A stretch of DNA of 64,000 nucleotides from an uncultured Pelagibacteraceae bacterium (GCA_902597575.1 CACJYF010000002.1:1-64000); one strand, 5' to 3'; positions 21,112 to 31,308 are shown, counted from the first letter of the stretch. Program-made: numbers and translations. Notes: a model not told the origin generated them from the letters alone.

Positions 21112-22407
21112 GTGCTTAAAAATAAACTTTTACAGATAATTACTTTTTTTTTATTTCTTATAATTACAATAATTTTATTTAAAAAGTTTAATAAATACTA
21201 TTCACAGAATGATTTTGCTAAAATTTTGATACTTTTCATTTTATTAATAAATTTTTTTTTAGGATTTTTAATAAGGAAGTTTACAAAAATTACTCTTATT
21301 TTTTTTGGATACTTTATTTTAATTTTGTATTCAGTTAATGGATTACTGTTATTTTTTAATATACAAAATACTCCACAAAAAAAAATTGAAAAAGTATTAG
21401 AAAAGGAAAACAAAACTTTCGATAAAAGATCTATTATTGAAGTTGTTAAAGATGAAAGATCTAAAGATGTAGAAATTTATCCTCAAGTTGTACCAAGAGA
21501 GTTTTTAAAGAAAAATATGAAAAAAATTCCTCTTACACCAATGGCTAATACACTTTTTGTATCATGCAATGAATTTGGAGAGTGGAAAAAAATTAAAACC
21601 GATAAACTTGGTCTAAATAATGAGAGATTTATTGATACATTTGACATTTTATTGATGGGAGACTCTTTTGCAGAGGGATCATGTGTAAATCAATTAAACG
21701 AACCTGCTACCCTATTAAATCAAAACTATAATTTAAAAACTTATAACATAGGTATATCTGGGAATGGTCCTTTATTAAGTCTTGCCTTGGCACATGAAAT
21801 AAAACCTTTAATTGATTTTCATACAATTATTTGGTTAATATTTGATAACGATTTTTACGATATAAATTTAGAAATTCAGTCGAGCTTCTTAAAAAATTAC
21901 TTAGTAAAAAATTTTGATAATAACGAATATTTCCAAAATATTGATGAAGCTTACAAATTTCAAAAGAAATATATTGAAGATAATCTTGAAAGTTTAAAAA
22001 AAGGTTTTTCATTTAAAGAGAGTTTTTTTGAATTAAAAGCTGTGATTTCAAGAATAAATAAGTTAATTCACCGGAATAATCCTGAGGACACTTTTGTTTT
22101 TCAACGAAAATTATTTGAAAACATATTTGAAAAATTAACTTTTATTTATCCTGAAAAAAAAATTTATGTAGTTTATTTGCCTGAAACTACTTGCTTTACC
22201 AATAGGTCTTTAGAATGTAGTAAAAGGTTTAAGAAATTAAGTGGGACATCAAATAATTTAATTTTTTTAGACTTTTATAAACATCTAAAAAATAATAATG
22301 ATGAATACAAAAAAATGTATGCTTTAGGTCAAGATAGGGCACATTTTTCACCTTTAGGATATAGTGAATTAGTTAAGTTCATTTTAAGTGAGAGTCAAAA
22401 AAATTAG
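21112..22407 (+). CDS. membrane-anchored SGNH-hydrolase-like protein
   Basis: N-terminal TM segments, LLMGDSFAEGSCV block, late DRAHFSPLGY block. Confidence 0.6.
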   Translation: MLKNKLLQIITFFLFLIITIILFKKFNKYYSQNDFAKILILFILLINFFLGFLIRKFTKITLIFFGYFILILYSVNGLLLFFNIQNTPQKKIEKVLEKENKTFDKRSIIEVVKDERSKDVEIYPQVVPREFLKKNMKKIPLTPMANTLFVSCNEFGEWKKIKTDKLGLNNERFIDTFDILLMGDSFAEGSCVNQLNEPATLLNQNYNLKTYNIGISGNGPLLSLALAHEIKPLIDFHTIIWLIFDNDFYDINLEIQSSFLKNYLVKNFDNNEYFQNIDEAYKFQKKYIEDNLESLKKGFSFKESFFELKAVISRINKLIHRNNPEDTFVFQRKLFENIFEKLTFIYPEKKIYVVYLPETTCFTNRSLECSKRFKKLSGTSNNLIFLDFYKHLKNNNDEYKKMYALGQDRAHFSPLGYSELVKFILSESQKN

Positions 22408-22458
22408 TTTTTTTAGATTTTAATTGGAATATAATGAATATAGAATTAAGTTATATAT

Positions 22459-22519
22459 AGGGGTGTCCTAGAAGACTGAGAATAAACCCTAAGAACCTGT
22501 CCGGTAATTCAGAAAGGGA
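22459..22519 (+). ncRNA. TPP (thi-box) riboswitch
   Basis: ggggtgtcc-ctagaa-gactgagaataaaccct-aagaacctgtccggtaattcagaaaggga matches the conserved CUGAGA / ACCC / GAACCUG core; ends 3-4 nt before the symporter ATG. Confidence 0.9.
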
Positions 22520-22522
22520 AAA

Positions 22523-23965
22523 ATGAACAATTTTTTTATAAGTCAATATTCCTCAATATCACTTGTCATTATAACTTGTTTAATTTTCACCCTTTTTGGA
22601 ATTTTGTATTCAAAAAAATTTCAAGGTTTAAATAATTATTTAACAGCAAATAGAGATATTGGATTATTTTCTCTCACTACAAGTTTAACTGCGTCTGCTC
22701 TTGGGGCTTGGATATTATTTGGTCCTGTAGCGGCCTCAACTTGGGGGGGTATAGGTGCTATAATCGGTTATTCACTTGGTACAGCCTTTCCAATGATTTT
22801 TTTAATTTTTCTTGGAAAAAAAATTAGGCAAGACTTTCCAAAAGGGTCATCTTTAATTGAATTTTTAAGAAAAAAATTTGGAAAAAGTCTTTTTAAACTA
22901 ATTTTATTGATGACGATTTTTTATATGTTTATTTTTTTATGTGCTGAGATTACCGCAGTTTCTGTGCTCATTAATTATATTTCAGGAACTCCATTATGGT
23001 TAACAGCGTTAATAGTTTTATTAGCTACTTTAACCTATACACTTTATGGGGGTTTAAGAGCTTCTTTATTTACTGATAATATACAAATGGTTCTCATCAT
23101 AATTCTTTTGATAATTTCTTTTTTTATTATTCAAAGTTTTGTTGGTGAACAATTCACGTTTGATTTTCTCAGACAAAAAAACCCGCATTTAATAAGCGCT
23201 TCGTATTTACCTGGTTATACTGCAGGATTTACTTTCTTTATTGCGGTTGCAGCTACAAATTTATTCCATCAGGGAAATTGGCAAAGAGTTTATGCTGCAA
23301 AAGATTTTTTAACATTGAAAAAAAGTCTACTAATTTCTTTTTTAATAATTGTCCCAATTATTTTTTATATGGGTTTTGTAGGAATGGTCGCCTTTTCAAT
23401 TGATCCAGAGGGTAGACCAGATCTTGGTTTTTTCTCTTTATTGCTCAAACAAAATACAATTTTATTATCTTTCTTAGTAGTAATTTTAGGACTTGCTTTA
23501 ACCATTTCAACGATTGACACTTTGGTTAATGCTATCTCAAGTTTAATAGTTGTCGATGGAAGAGCAGTATATAAACTAAAAGGAAAAACAGATTATTTAA
23601 AACTCTCAAAATATATCATTATCATACTCTCATTAATCGCTTTTTTAATAGCATCTAAGGGATTTGATATTTTATATCTTTTTCTTTTAGCTGACTTATT
23701 TTGTTGTGCTTTTGTTTTAACAACTTTTTATAGTTTTTTTGATACTAGGATTGATGAAAAAATTGCATATTTTTCAATAATAATAGGACTGCTAGGTGGT
23801 GTGCTGCTGTTTCCATCACCAGATTTCTCTAAAAGTTTATTAGTTGGTCTTATTTTATCAAAGGATTTGTTTACACCTTTTATTAATCAATCATTATTGT
23901 TCCTATCATTTATAATTGCTACATTTTTACCTTTAGTTGTTTTGAAGATTACAAAATTAAAATAA
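22523..23965 (+). CDS. thiV: sodium:solute symporter (SSS) family, TPP-riboswitch-controlled; ThiV-like thiamin precursor transporter
   Basis: multi-TM SSS features (SLTASALGAWILFGP, LGLALTISTIDTLVNAISSLIVVDG) plus adjacent riboswitch. Confidence 0.8.
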   Translation: MNNFFISQYSSISLVIITCLIFTLFGILYSKKFQGLNNYLTANRDIGLFSLTTSLTASALGAWILFGPVAASTWGGIGAIIGYSLGTAFPMIFLIFLGKKIRQDFPKGSSLIEFLRKKFGKSLFKLILLMTIFYMFIFLCAEITAVSVLINYISGTPLWLTALIVLLATLTYTLYGGLRASLFTDNIQMVLIIILLIISFFIIQSFVGEQFTFDFLRQKNPHLISASYLPGYTAGFTFFIAVAATNLFHQGNWQRVYAAKDFLTLKKSLLISFLIIVPIIFYMGFVGMVAFSIDPEGRPDLGFFSLLLKQNTILLSFLVVILGLALTISTIDTLVNAISSLIVVDGRAVYKLKGKTDYLKLSKYIIIILSLIAFLIASKGFDILYLFLLADLFCCAFVLTTFYSFFDTRIDEKIAYFSIIIGLLGGVLLFPSPDFSKSLLVGLILSKDLFTPFINQSLLFLSFIIATFLPLVVLKITKLK

Positions 23966-24009
23966 TACAAGATTGTATAAGTCAAATTAATCGTTATATA
24001 AAACTTCTA

Positions 24010-24945
24010 ATGGTGGAAAAACAAATTGAAATTAACAATCTTTCTAAAGTTTATGACAATGGATTCAAAGCTTTAAATAATATTAATTTACAAATCAATA
24101 AAGGAGAGATTTTTGCAATGTTGGGCCCGAATGGAGCTGGTAAAACTTCTTTAATAAGCATAATTTGTGGTATAGTAAAACCGTCTTCTGGAAAAATTAC
24201 CGTAGAAAATTTTGATATAATTAAGGACTATAGAGAAACTAGATCAAGAATAGGGCTAGTCCCACAAGAACTTACACTAGAGCAATTTGAAACTATCTTT
24301 AATAATGTTTCATATTCAAGGGGTTTATATGGAAAAAAACCGGATCCAAAACACATAGAAAAAGTTTTAAGACAATTATCATTATGGGACAAAAGAGATT
24401 TAATCCTTAGACAGTTGTCAGGAGGAATGAAAAGAAGAGTTTTAATCGCAAAAGCTTTATCACATGAACCTCGGATCTTATTTTTAGATGAGCCAACAGC
24501 AGGAGTAGATGTTGAGTTAAGACAGGAAATGTGGAAAGTAGTAAAGTCTTTAAGAGAGACAGGTGTTACCATAATTCTTACAACACACTATATTGAAGAG
24601 GCTGAAGCTATTGCAGATCGAGTCGGCGTAATTAATCAAGGAGAAATAATTATTGTAGAAGAAAAAAATGAGCTATTGAAAAAAATGGGTCACAAAACAT
24701 TGACTGTTGAGTTACAACAAGAAATAAATGAAATACCGACGTCGTTAAAAAAATACAATTTGTCAATCGGGAATAATAATATATCTTTAGATTACACTTA
24801 TAACCTTAGAGAGAAGCAAACAGGTATTACTAATCTTTTACAAGATATTAAAGACTCTGGTTTAAGACTAAAAGATTTAAAGACTGAGCAGAGTAACCTG
24901 GAAAAAATATTTGTTACGTTAGTAAGGGAGAATAATGAAAATTAA
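24010..24945 (+). CDS. ABC-2 type transporter ATP-binding protein
   Basis: GPNGAGKTSLISI, LSGGMKRRVLIAKAL, LFLDEPTAGVD. Confidence 0.93.
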   Translation: MVEKQIEINNLSKVYDNGFKALNNINLQINKGEIFAMLGPNGAGKTSLISIICGIVKPSSGKITVENFDIIKDYRETRSRIGLVPQELTLEQFETIFNNVSYSRGLYGKKPDPKHIEKVLRQLSLWDKRDLILRQLSGGMKRRVLIAKALSHEPRILFLDEPTAGVDVELRQEMWKVVKSLRETGVTIILTTHYIEEAEAIADRVGVINQGEIIIVEEKNELLKKMGHKTLTVELQQEINEIPTSLKKYNLSIGNNNISLDYTYNLREKQTGITNLLQDIKDSGLRLKDLKTEQSNLEKIFVTLVRENNEN

Positions 24946-25702
24946 TCTTTATGGCTTAAAAGCCATTTATTTACACGAGATGGATCGTTTTAGACGAACA
25001 TTAGGTCAGTCACTTTTATCTCCTGTAATATCGACTTCGTTATATTTTATTGTGTTTGGCTCAGTAATAGGTGGCTACGTTCAAAAAATTGATGGGATCA
25101 GTTATGGATCTTATATTGTGCCTGGACTTTTGATGTTAACCTTATTAACACAATCGATAAGTAACACTTCTTTTGGTATTTTCTTTCCTAAATTTAATGG
25201 AACTATTTATGAAATTTTGGCTGCACCGATTTCTACTTTTGAAATTGTATTAGCTTTTGTAAGCGCTGGTGCGACTAAAACATTAATAGTTGGTACTGTA
25301 ATTTTTATAACAGCCTCATTTTTTGTTGATGTTGAGGTTCAATATCCCTTACTAATGATTTTCTTATTGATACTAGTATCTTTTACTTTTGCTTTATTTG
25401 GATTCTTAATTGGGATTTTGAGTAAAGATTTTGAACAGATGTCTATTGTTCCATCATTGGTTATAACACCTATGGTGTTCTTAGGTGGAAGTTTATATTC
25501 CTTAGATATGCTACCAGAATTTTGGCAAATGATTACTTATTTTAACCCGGTAGTTTATTTAATAAATGGTCTTAGATATTCCTTTTATGGTATTTCAGAT
25601 TTTAATATTTTGATCAGCGTTGGATTAATGGTTTTATTCCTTATAATTTGTGTATTTGCTGTCTCAATATTACTTAAAAAAGGATATAATATTAAAAGCT
25701 AA
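24935..25702 (+). CDS. ABC-2 type transporter permease
   Basis: multi-TM ABC-2 permease, overlaps ATPase gene. Confidence 0.9.
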   Translation: MKINLYGLKAIYLHEMDRFRRTLGQSLLSPVISTSLYFIVFGSVIGGYVQKIDGISYGSYIVPGLLMLTLLTQSISNTSFGIFFPKFNGTIYEILAAPISTFEIVLAFVSAGATKTLIVGTVIFITASFFVDVEVQYPLLMIFLLILVSFTFALFGFLIGILSKDFEQMSIVPSLVITPMVFLGGSLYSLDMLPEFWQMITYFNPVVYLINGLRYSFYGISDFNILISVGLMVLFLIICVFAVSILLKKGYNIKS

Positions 25703-25725
25703 CTGACCCATTTGTGGGCCAGTTA
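25700..25725. terminator. terminator-like hairpin TAACTGaCCCA-tttg-TGGGcCAGTTA
   Basis: stem with one mismatch between convergent genes. Confidence 0.65.
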
Positions 25726-25754
25726 TGAACTAATATACAAGAGGAATTGAACTA

Positions 25755-27029
25755 TTAAAATTGCTCAGACTCAGTTGAGCCTTCCATAGCTGTAGTTGAA
25801 CTTTTTCCGCTGCTAATTGTATTTGATACAGCATCAAAATAAGATGTTCCAACTTCTCTTTGATGCTTTACGCTTGTGTATCCATCTTTTTCTCGAGCAA
25901 ATTCTTGTTGCTGAATTTTTGAATAAGCGGTCATTCCTTCATTTTTATATTTTTCTGCTAATTCAAATATAGCTATATTTTGAGTATGAAATCCTGCAAG
26001 AGTAATAAACTGAAATTTATATCCCATTTTACTTATTTCAGTTTGAAAAGTTGCTATCTCGCTATCTGATAAATGTTTTTTCCAATTAAAAGAAGGTGAA
26101 CAATTATACGCTAGAATTTTTCCTGGAAATTTCTCATGGATAGCATCTGCAAATTTTTTTGCCTCTTTAAGATTAGGAGTTGCAGTTTCACACCATATTA
26201 AATCTGAATAAGGCGCATAAGCCAATCCTCTTGAAATCGCTTGATCAATTCCTGCTTTTACGTAATAGAAGCCCTCTGGTGATCTTTCTCCAGTTAAGAA
26301 AGGTTTGTCATTATCATCATAATCATTAGTAATAAGTTTTGCAGCATTAGCATCAGTTCTAGCTAAAATTATTAATGGAACATCTGCTATATCAGCAGCT
26401 AACCTTGCAGCTTTTAAATTTTTAATCATAGTTCCTGTAGGAACAAGAACTTTACCACCCATATGACCACATTTTTTTTCACTCGCTAATTGATCTTCAA
26501 AGTGTACACCTGCTGCTCCAGCTTTGATAAATTTTTTCGCTAGTTCAAATACATTTAATGGTCCACCAAAACCTGCCTCACCATCAGCAATAATTGGAAG
26601 CATATAATCTATTCTGTTTTCTTTTTTCATATCACCATCATTAATTTCCATATGTTGAATTTGATCTGCTCGAATTAAAGCATTGTTCATAGATTCAACT
26701 AATTTGGGCGCACTGTCATAAGGATATAAAGATTGGTCTGGGTACATTTCACCAGCGCTATTTGCATCAGCTGCTACTTGCCAACCACTTAAATAGATTG
26801 CTTTAAGACCTGCTTTTGCATGTTGAACTGCATGATTTCCTGACAAGGATCCTAAAGTATTAACATATGGCTCTGAATTTAAAAGATTCCATAATTTAAC
26901 GGATTGTTGTTTACATAATGAATATTCAATTTTAATTGAACCTCTTAACCTCTCCACTTCTTCAGGGGTATAATCTCTTTTAATTCCAGCAAATCTTTTT
27001 AAGTCGTATGATATATTCTCTGCACTCAT
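25755..27029 (-). CDS. aceA: isocitrate lyase
   Basis: [36 protein letters not shown]. Confidence 0.95.
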   Translation of the reverse strand: MSAENISYDLKRFAGIKRDYTPEEVERLRGSIKIEYSLCKQQSVKLWNLLNSEPYVNTLGSLSGNHAVQHAKAGLKAIYLSGWQVAADANSAGEMYPDQSLYPYDSAPKLVESMNNALIRADQIQHMEINDGDMKKENRIDYMLPIIADGEAGFGGPLNVFELAKKFIKAGAAGVHFEDQLASEKKCGHMGGKVLVPTGTMIKNLKAARLAADIADVPLIILARTDANAAKLITNDYDDNDKPFLTGERSPEGFYYVKAGIDQAISRGLAYAPYSDLIWCETATPNLKEAKKFADAIHEKFPGKILAYNCSPSFNWKKHLSDSEIATFQTEISKMGYKFQFITLAGFHTQNIAIFELAEKYKNEGMTAYSKIQQQEFAREKDGYTSVKHQREVGTSYFDAVSNTISSGKSSTTAMEGSTESEQF

Positions 27030-27078
27030 TTATTCTCTTTCTAAATTAGGCTGTGAAAATGAGATGTTAGAAATTCAA

Positions 27079-27240
27079 CTAGTTTGACTCTTTTAGGGTC
27101 TCAACTAGATCTTGCATTCCACTTGAACCCCAATCACAATGATCGTCTCTCATGTAGGTACCTCGGTTATTGTGTTTAGCAAGGTCCTCATTGTTGATGA
27201 TTTGAGCCTCATTTTCGTAATTTTTTAGTTTATCTTTCAT
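27079..27240 (-). CDS. small hypothetical protein, 53 aa (MKDKLKNYENEAQIINNEDLAKHNNRGTYMRDDHCDWGSSGMQDLVETLKESN)
   Basis: intact ATG-to-TAG ORF in the aceA 5' region; absent from ORF track. Confidence 0.55.
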   Translation of the reverse strand: MKDKLKNYENEAQIINNEDLAKHNNRGTYMRDDHCDWGSSGMQDLVETLKESN

Positions 27241-27251
27241 GTAATCCTTTT

Positions 27252-27344
27252 AATTTACAGAATTTACAAAATCTACAAAAAAGCATAAAATGCTTGTAAA
27301 CAAAGGAAAATTATTGTAAAAATAAATTTACAAAATTTACAAAT
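27252..27344. promoter_or_regulatory. cluster of TTTACAAA/TTGTAAA elements in the aceA-regulator divergent region
   Basis: tttaca-gaa-tttacaaaatctacaaa at 27252-27280, ttgtaaa at 27294-27300 and 27314-27320, tttacaaaatttacaaat at 27327-27344. Confidence 0.6.
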
Positions 27345-27351
27345 AGAAAAT

Positions 27352-28785
27352 ATGAGTCAATTAAACCTAAAAATAGGCCCTAAAATAAAGGCTTTTAGAA
27401 GACAGTTGGGTTTACAAGCTAATAAACTTGCAGAGGAATTAAACATCTCACCAAGTTATTTAAATCTTATTGAAGGTGGAAAAAGAAAGATAGATGGAGA
27501 TTTACTGTTAAAAATTTGTGATAAGTTAAATATAGAGCTTTCGCAATTATCCTCAAAAATTGATGTAAACTTAGAAAATACTTTATCAGAAATTTTAGAT
27601 GATAAGTTGTTCGAAGACTTAGATATTCTGGGTCCAGAAGTAAAAGATTTAGTAAGCACAAATCCTAAAATTGGTAGAGCAATAGTACGTTTGGGTGATA
27701 TTTTAAAAAAAAAGGATCATGAGTTAGTAAATAAAATTGAAAAAATTTCTGGTAAGATTGTGGATAATAGGAAAAATTCTTTTCCAGGTGAGGTCATTTC
27801 AGATTTTTTACAAGAAAATAAAAATTATTTTCCAAAATTGGAAGATTTTGCAAATCAAGTCTTTGGAAAAGTACAAAAAAATAATAGAACAAGATATATT
27901 GCTCTTTGTGAATATTTAAAATCTGAGTATGACATTGTTGTAAAAGATGTAATTCCTGAGGAAAATAAACCTTTTTCAAAAATTTTTAACAAAAATAAAA
28001 AGGAACTTTTATTGAGTGATTATAGCTCATTAGAAACAAAAAAACTTCACGCAGCTGCTCAAATTGCGCAAGAGGGTGCGAGTAAAGATATAGAAAATTA
28101 TCTATCTAAATTTTCTTTTCCATCTGATGAGTCTAAAAAACTTTCCAAAGTAGCTTTATTAAACTATTGCGGAGCAGCGATATTAATGCCTTATAAACTT
28201 TTCCATTCTGAATGTAAAAAGCTTAAATATGATTTGGAACTACTTCAAAATACATTTGCGACATCTTTTGAACAAGTTGCTCATAGAGTAACCTGCTTGC
28301 AAGATCCAAAGTTACCGGGAATTCCATTCCATTTTTTAAGAGTTGATATGGCAGGAAATATTTCAAAAAGATTTTCTTTATCTGGCATTGAAATCCCAAG
28401 ATACGGCGGCGCATGTCCTAGATGGAATGTGTATTCTGCATTTACTAGACCAGGAGTTATTCAAAGTGCAGTTAGCAAAATGACAAATGGTGAAAAGTAT
28501 GTTTGTATAGCCAGAACTGTTGAAAAGGGGATAGGTAGGTTTGGTAGAACTAAAAGTATTTTATCCATAGGTTTAGGGTGTGAAGCGAAATATGCAAAAG
28601 ACTTTATCTATACAGAAAATTTAAATATGAGTGATAAATCAACAGAGATACCTATTGGTGTGTCATGTAGAACCTGTGATAGATTAGACTGTTCTCAAAG
28701 AGCATTTCCACCATTACACAAAAAGTTTGACGTAGATATAAATACAAGAGGTGTTTCTATCTACGTAAGTGACAAGAAAAATTAA
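27352..28785 (+). CDS. XRE-HTH / ImmA-IrrE short-chain fatty acyl regulator (ScfR/RamB-like)
   Basis: N-terminal HTH (LGLQANKLAEELNISPSYLNLIEGGKR), AQIAQEGASKDIENY, C-terminal Cys-rich GVSCRTCDRLDCSQRAFPPL. Confidence 0.88.
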   Translation: MSQLNLKIGPKIKAFRRQLGLQANKLAEELNISPSYLNLIEGGKRKIDGDLLLKICDKLNIELSQLSSKIDVNLENTLSEILDDKLFEDLDILGPEVKDLVSTNPKIGRAIVRLGDILKKKDHELVNKIEKISGKIVDNRKNSFPGEVISDFLQENKNYFPKLEDFANQVFGKVQKNNRTRYIALCEYLKSEYDIVVKDVIPEENKPFSKIFNKNKKELLLSDYSSLETKKLHAAAQIAQEGASKDIENYLSKFSFPSDESKKLSKVALLNYCGAAILMPYKLFHSECKKLKYDLELLQNTFATSFEQVAHRVTCLQDPKLPGIPFHFLRVDMAGNISKRFSLSGIEIPRYGGACPRWNVYSAFTRPGVIQSAVSKMTNGEKYVCIARTVEKGIGRFGRTKSILSIGLGCEAKYAKDFIYTENLNMSDKSTEIPIGVSCRTCDRLDCSQRAFPPLHKKFDVDINTRGVSIYVSDKKN

Positions 28786-28790
28786 AAATA

Positions 28791-28955
28791 ATGATAAAAT
28801 TTATTATTCCAGCAATTATTGTTTTTTTAATAGTGCTATTTTGGGAAAAAATACAAGAATTTTTTTATAATAAGTTCAATATAAAAATGAACTATATTGT
28901 ATTGGCTATTTTTGTTGTAATTTTAACTATTGTAATGGCTTTATTATATTTTTAA
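28791..28955 (+). CDS. small membrane protein, 54 aa (MIKFIIPAIIVFLIVLFWEKIQEFFYNKFNIKMNYIVLAIFVVILTIVMALLYF)
   Basis: ATG-to-TAA ORF with two hydrophobic segments; absent from ORF track. Confidence 0.55.
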   Translation: MIKFIIPAIIVFLIVLFWEKIQEFFYNKFNIKMNYIVLAIFVVILTIVMALLYF

Positions 28956-28994
28956 TTTTATGGACTTAAAAATTGAAATAATAAAAACTAGATT

Positions 28995-29624
28995 ATGAGA
29001 GAAATGCTCAAAAATGTTAGGGATAAATTGGCTTCAAAGTATTTAGAAAACAGCTTATCCAAAAGTAATAAAAAATTCAAACCTCGAATTAAAGCTCGAT
29101 TAAGAAAAAACAAACAAATTTTGAGTAAAAATTTAAGTAATTTTTTTGACTGGATTAAAGGAGCAGAATTAGTTGAATTAAAAGAATGTAATATAAATGA
29201 GGACCCTGTAAGACCAGAATTAGACAACGCTTTTAGAACAAGTTATGGAAGAAAAATATATGGAGTTAGATATAAAAATGAAATTCATGCGGTAATGTGT
29301 TTTGCTTTTACCAACAAAGTGCCTAAAGATGTTACACAGCTAGATAAATTTAGTCATGATGCTTTCTTACAAAGCACTCAAAGGGGTCAAACTGTTGGGC
29401 AAATCGCTATTGCATATACTGTTTGGTCTAAAAAAAGAGGTGGTGGAAAATTAATTGTAAAAGAGGTCTTTAAAAAAATTAAAAAATCAAATCATTTAAA
29501 CAGGCTGGTAACTTTATCTCCACTAACCGATATGGCGACGAAATTTCACTTAAGAAATGGCGCTAAATTGTTACAAGTAAACGAAACTACTCAAAATTTT
29601 GAATATATTGTAAGAAAAAAATGA
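28995..29624 (+). CDS. hypothetical protein, possible GNAT-like fold
   Basis: ORF with AYTVWSKKRGGGKLIVKEVFKKI... and FHLRNGAKLLQ typical of acyltransferase-like folds. Confidence 0.5.
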   Translation: MREMLKNVRDKLASKYLENSLSKSNKKFKPRIKARLRKNKQILSKNLSNFFDWIKGAELVELKECNINEDPVRPELDNAFRTSYGRKIYGVRYKNEIHAVMCFAFTNKVPKDVTQLDKFSHDAFLQSTQRGQTVGQIAIAYTVWSKKRGGGKLIVKEVFKKIKKSNHLNRLVTLSPLTDMATKFHLRNGAKLLQVNETTQNFEYIVRKK

Positions 29625-30745
29625 TTTCATTTATCCTGAGTTATTTAATTCCATTTCTTATACTTATAATGGTTGTCGTTTTCATCCATGAATATGGACA
29701 TTATTACTTTGCAAAAAAATATGGTGTAGGTGTTACAGACTTTTCAATTGGATTTGGTAAAGAAATATTTGGCTGGAATGATAAGTCAGGTACACGCTGG
29801 AAATTATGTTGGATACCACTTGGAGGCTACGTAAAATTTTTTGGAGATCGAAATGTTTTTTCTCAAGCTGACCAAGAAGAATTAATTAAACAATATAATG
29901 ATCAAGATAGGAAAAAATTATTTGTTCTCAAACCATTATATCAAAGAGTATTGATAGTATTTGGTGGTCCACTAGCTAATTTTGTTTTAGCTTTAGTCAT
30001 CTTTTTTTCAATTTATACTTTTATTGGTAAAGATTTTACCCCTGCTGTAATTAATGAAGTACAAAAAGATAGCCCTGCAATGATTGGTGGCCTTAAACAA
30101 GATGACATTATTTTAGAAATTGATGGTAACGAAGTTCAAAGTATTATGGATGTTTCTAAATATATAACAATGTCCTCAGCCGATATCATAGATTTTAAGG
30201 TCAAAAGATTTTCTGATGAAATTATACTAAAAGTAAAACCAAATACTGTTCTTGGTGAGGATAACCTTGGTAACAAAATCCAAAAAAGAATGGTTGGCAT
30301 TAAATTAGGTGCCTATAATAATGAAATCAATCATGTAAAGTTAGGGCCTGTTAAAGCTCTATACCACGCTGCAAATGAGGTTTTTTATGTTTGCACTGCA
30401 TCATTAAAATATATAGGTGGCATGATAATTGGTAAAGCTGATACATCACAATTAGGAGGACCCATAAGAATTGCAAAAATATCGGGTCAAGTTGCTGAAT
30501 TCGGGTTTTTAGCATTTGTTAGTATGATGGCCTACATTTCTATTAGTTTAGGTTTAATAAACTTATTTCCAATACCTATGTTAGATGGGGGTCATTTAAT
30601 GTTTTATACATTTGAGAAAATTTTAGGTAGGCCTTTATCGCAAAAAACCCAAGAAAGTTTTTTCCGAATCGGTATGATTTTACTTCTAACATTGATGTTT
30701 TTTACAACATTTAATGACTTAAAGGATCTTGGCGTATTACAATAG
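29621..30745 (+). CDS. rseP: RIP/site-2 metalloprotease with PDZ domain (RseP/RasP-like)
   Basis: VVFIHEYGHYYFAKKYGV (HExxH), NLFPIPMLDGGHL. Confidence 0.9.
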   Translation: MISFILSYLIPFLILIMVVVFIHEYGHYYFAKKYGVGVTDFSIGFGKEIFGWNDKSGTRWKLCWIPLGGYVKFFGDRNVFSQADQEELIKQYNDQDRKKLFVLKPLYQRVLIVFGGPLANFVLALVIFFSIYTFIGKDFTPAVINEVQKDSPAMIGGLKQDDIILEIDGNEVQSIMDVSKYITMSSADIIDFKVKRFSDEIILKVKPNTVLGEDNLGNKIQKRMVGIKLGAYNNEINHVKLGPVKALYHAANEVFYVCTASLKYIGGMIIGKADTSQLGGPIRIAKISGQVAEFGFLAFVSMMAYISISLGLINLFPIPMLDGGHLMFYTFEKILGRPLSQKTQESFFRIGMILLLTLMFFTTFNDLKDLGVLQ

Positions 30746-30897
30746 GGTTTATTTAAAAATTCAAAAAAGCCAATAAAATCAATGTTTTTTTACTATACTA
30801 GATATTGTGTATAAGTATTTTATATACACTAAAAAAAGTCTTGATTTATCAACACTTTTGATAAAGATAGTAAATAACCTAATAAACCGGAGCTAAA

Positions 30898-31173
30898 ATG
30901 AACAAAAAACAATTAGTGGTCAAGCTTTCAGGAGCTTTAAACTTGAGTAAAGCTGATGCTGAGAGAACTTTTGACACAATTACCAACACTATTTTGGACG
31001 CTTTAAAAGCTGACGATTCAGTGAAAATTGCTGGATTTGGTACATATAAAGTGGCTAAAAGAAAAGCTAGGGTTGGAAGAAACCCAAGAACTGGTGAGCA
31101 AATTCAAATTGCTGCATCACAGAAGGTCAAATTCTTGCCTGCAAAAGCTTTAAAAGAAGTTTTCAATAAATAA
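30898..31173 (+). CDS. hupB: HU family DNA-binding protein
   Basis: FGTYKVAKRKARVGRNPRTGEQIQIAAS. Confidence 0.95.
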   Translation: MNKKQLVVKLSGALNLSKADAERTFDTITNTILDALKADDSVKIAGFGTYKVAKRKARVGRNPRTGEQIQIAASQKVKFLPAKALKEVFNK

Positions 31174-31181
31174 AGGTCTTT

Positions 31182-31213
31182 ACAGCCTTAACATAATTGT
31201 GTGTTAAGGCTGT
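31182..31213. terminator. hairpin ACAGCCTTAACA-taattg-TGTTAAGGCTGT
   Basis: perfect 12-bp stem after HU stop. Confidence 0.75.
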
Positions 31214-31217
31214 TACT

Positions 31218-31236
31218 ATATGCAAATTCTGCATAT
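31218..31236. promoter_or_regulatory. inverted repeat ATATGCA-aattc-TGCATAT upstream of amtB
   Basis: perfect 7-5-7 palindrome in the amtB upstream region. Confidence 0.45.
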
Positions 31237-31308
31237 CAAATTCTCATAATCAACGTTAGTTTTTCGTATTTTTAAAAATATAAAAACACCCTTAACAGGG
31301 AGGTCTTA

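Noticed and set aside
24228-24572. 114-aa antisense ORF in the ABC ATPase gene
   Set aside because: Shadow ORF; sense frame has all ABC motifs
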